NCBI RefSeq assembly: GCF_030463535.1
Contig: NC_132892.1
Location: 27,484,769-27,548,768, forward strand
Length of the DNA: 64,000 nucleotides
Origin: Salminus brasiliensis
Taxonomy: Eukaryota > Chordata > Actinopteri > Characiformes > Bryconidae
Reading direction: 5' to 3'
The translations under genes and the position numbers were made by a program. Below the pieces are notes generated by a model. It did no database searches and was not told where the DNA came from. It was given only the letters and a program-made list of their open reading frames with translations. This document shows positions 23,468 to 64,000 of this stretch, one piece after another. Numbering within the stretch: position 1 is the stretch's first letter; every line of letters starts with the position of its first letter.

Positions 23468-23539
23468 AATATATTATTATATTATATTAGACTTTAGGAA
23501 GGCTCTCGGGATCTCGTTTTGGGCTCAACGAAATGCAGA

Positions 23540-23672
23540 AGTGTGATTGGACGAAGGGGAAAACGCCTCAAACATATCTGCTCCCTGATTGGCTGAAAGA
23601 GACCCACGCCGTTCTATCGAGTGACGTCAACGTAGCGTAGCAGCAGCAGCAGCAGCAGCAGTGGCGGCCAAC
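23540..23672 (+). promoter_or_regulatory. pcca: TATA-less, CpG-rich pcca promoter and 5' leader
   Basis: Two inverted CCAAT boxes (ATTGG at 23546-23550 and 23588-23592), a perfect palindromic CRE TGACGTCA (23622-23629), seven CAG triplets (23641-23661) and a YY1-type motif across the start codon (about 23669-23681, CCAACATGGCGGC) occur in 140 bases. There is no TATA box. This is a typical housekeeping/mitochondrial-gene promoter. Confidence 0.7.

Positions 23673-64000
<40,328 letters not shown>

Overview
The window looks like a ray-finned fish (teleost) nuclear chromosome. It has two vertebrate genes with GT-AG introns, long AT-rich introns, very abundant (CA)n, (CT)n and (AT)n microsatellites, tRNA-derived SINEs, and many Tc1/mariner-type and hAT-type relics. 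The repeat families resemble those I associate with otophysan fishes (characins, catfishes), but species cannot be fixed by eye. Nothing bacterial, viral or CRISPR-like is present.

Layout. (1) 1-16.7 kb is upstream of a Zic gene and holds no gene I can support. It contains a tRNA-SINE, large polypyrimidine tracts, copies of several dispersed DNA-transposon families, an AT-rich low-complexity block, and a few unusually unique, moderately GC-rich stretches that look like candidate regulatory elements. (2) 16.98-19.81 kb is a complete three-exon, + strand, zic2-type gene (396 aa, five C2H2 fingers, C-terminal EWYV) inside a CpG-rich island. (3) 20.4-23.5 kb is a repeat-filled spacer. (4) 23.67 kb to the right edge is the 5' three quarters of pcca, the mitochondrial propionyl-CoA carboxylase alpha subunit, + strand. 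I resolve exons 1-17 and the first bases of exon 18; exons 2-17 have the same lengths and phases as I recall for human PCCA. The biotin carboxylase domain is complete; the biotin-carrier domain lies beyond the window.

The two genes are not functionally related. Their adjacency and shared orientation reproduce the tetrapod ZIC2-PCCA neighbourhood. The usual ZIC2 partner, ZIC5, is not seen in the 17 kb upstream, which fits a zic2b-type duplicate but does not prove it. pcca introns contain several non-repetitive, motif-rich stretches that could be long-range zic2 enhancers; this is a hypothesis from reading only.

I found no convincing novel system. The observations most worth a second look are the divergent N-terminal fingers of the Zic protein with loss of the conserved IKQE motif, the (TG)n-based splice acceptors of pcca exons 11 and 12, the YY1/CRE/CCAAT promoter of pcca, the homeodomain-site cluster near 5.9 kb, and several repeat families with multiple copies inside the window.
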